64,000 bases of DNA from Carnobacterium maltaromaticum DSM 20342 (GTDB lineage: Bacteria > Bacillota > Bacilli > Lactobacillales > Carnobacteriaceae): NCBI RefSeq assembly GCF_000744945.1, contig NZ_JQMX01000001.1:1860001-1924000 (forward strand). The letters run 5' to 3'. A model generated the notes under the pieces. It was not told the origin of the DNA. It did not search any database and saw nothing but the letters and a program-made list of their open reading frames with translations. This document shows positions 63,930 to 64,000 of the stretch, one piece after another; positions within the stretch are counted from its first letter, which is position 1, and each line of letters starts with the position of its first letter. The translations under genes and the position numbers were made by a program.

Positions 63930-64000
63930 TTAAATTTCTTTCACCGAGTAACATAGCAATAACGTTCCTATCAATGAAAAAATTACTCCCGCTACTAACA
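63930..64000 (-). CDS. C-terminal end of a membrane protein (cut by window edge)
   Basis: The minus-strand frame enters from the right edge and ends LVAGVIFSLIGTLLLCYSV plus KEI and TAA, a membrane helix with a short cytosolic tail. The fragment is too short to name a family. It could also be a chance frame, but the hydrophobic pattern and clean stop favour a real gene end. Confidence 0.45.
   Translation of the reverse strand, partial: LVAGVIFSLIGTLLLCYSVKEI

Overview
The window is low-GC DNA from a Gram-positive lactic acid bacterium of the order Lactobacillales. Support comes from the pth/ldh neighbourhood, strong purine-rich ribosome sites, a WxL surface protein, sortase-anchored proteins, the Listeria/Enterococcus-type eut locus and Fst/TxpA-like type I toxin modules. 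Carnobacterium is my best guess for the genus, but this is inference. I see no prophage, transposase, CRISPR array, tRNA or rRNA. Most genes are on the minus strand.

Layout. 1-16 kb is housekeeping: the start of pth, ldh, a type I toxin-antitoxin module, a membrane protein, an amidohydrolase and ankyrin gene pair, a LysR regulator, an O-methyltransferase, an M20 dipeptidase preceded by hairpin repeats, an OppA-like lipoprotein, prs, glmU, an AraC regulator, an oxidoreductase and a lipoprotein. 16-33 kb is a complete ethanolamine-utilisation microcompartment locus. In transcription order it runs eutP, a PduO-type adenosyltransferase, an AdoCbl riboswitch RNA, eutG, eutS, eutV, eutW, eutA, eutB, eutC, eutL, a BMC protein with a tail, eutE, eutM, eutT, pduL, a small eut protein, eutN, eutH, eutQ. 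Dual hairpins with A1/G4 hexaloops, the target form of the EutV ANTAR domain, lie before eutG, eutS and eutA, each next to a terminator.

33-40 kb, directly upstream of eut, looks like a cobalamin-capture and import island: a sortase-anchored alpha/alpha-barrel protein under a cobalamin riboswitch, two DUF4430 (transcobalamin C-terminal-like) surface proteins, two ECF S components, EcfT and a double-ABC EcfA. Together these resemble mammalian intrinsic factor/transcobalamin split into separate surface proteins. They would feed B12 to the coenzyme-B12-dependent ethanolamine ammonia-lyase encoded next door.

40-54 kb holds a secreted chitin-active LPMO, a decayed Fst-like toxin locus, and a beta-1,2-glucooligosaccharide operon (SBP, two permeases, GH3, GH94 phosphorylase, LacI regulator, esterase) with palindromic LacI operators and a cre site. 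54-64 kb holds a cupin protein, a lectin/LRR/WxL surface protein, purR, a zinc-type ABC transporter and an amino-acid ABC transporter controlled by a lysine riboswitch, followed by an orphan antitoxin-like RNA and the end of a membrane-protein gene.

The points most worth following up are the split transcobalamin-like B12 system, the dense ANTAR/riboswitch RNA before eutG, and a covarying ~120-nt hairpin repeat placed just upstream of two genes.
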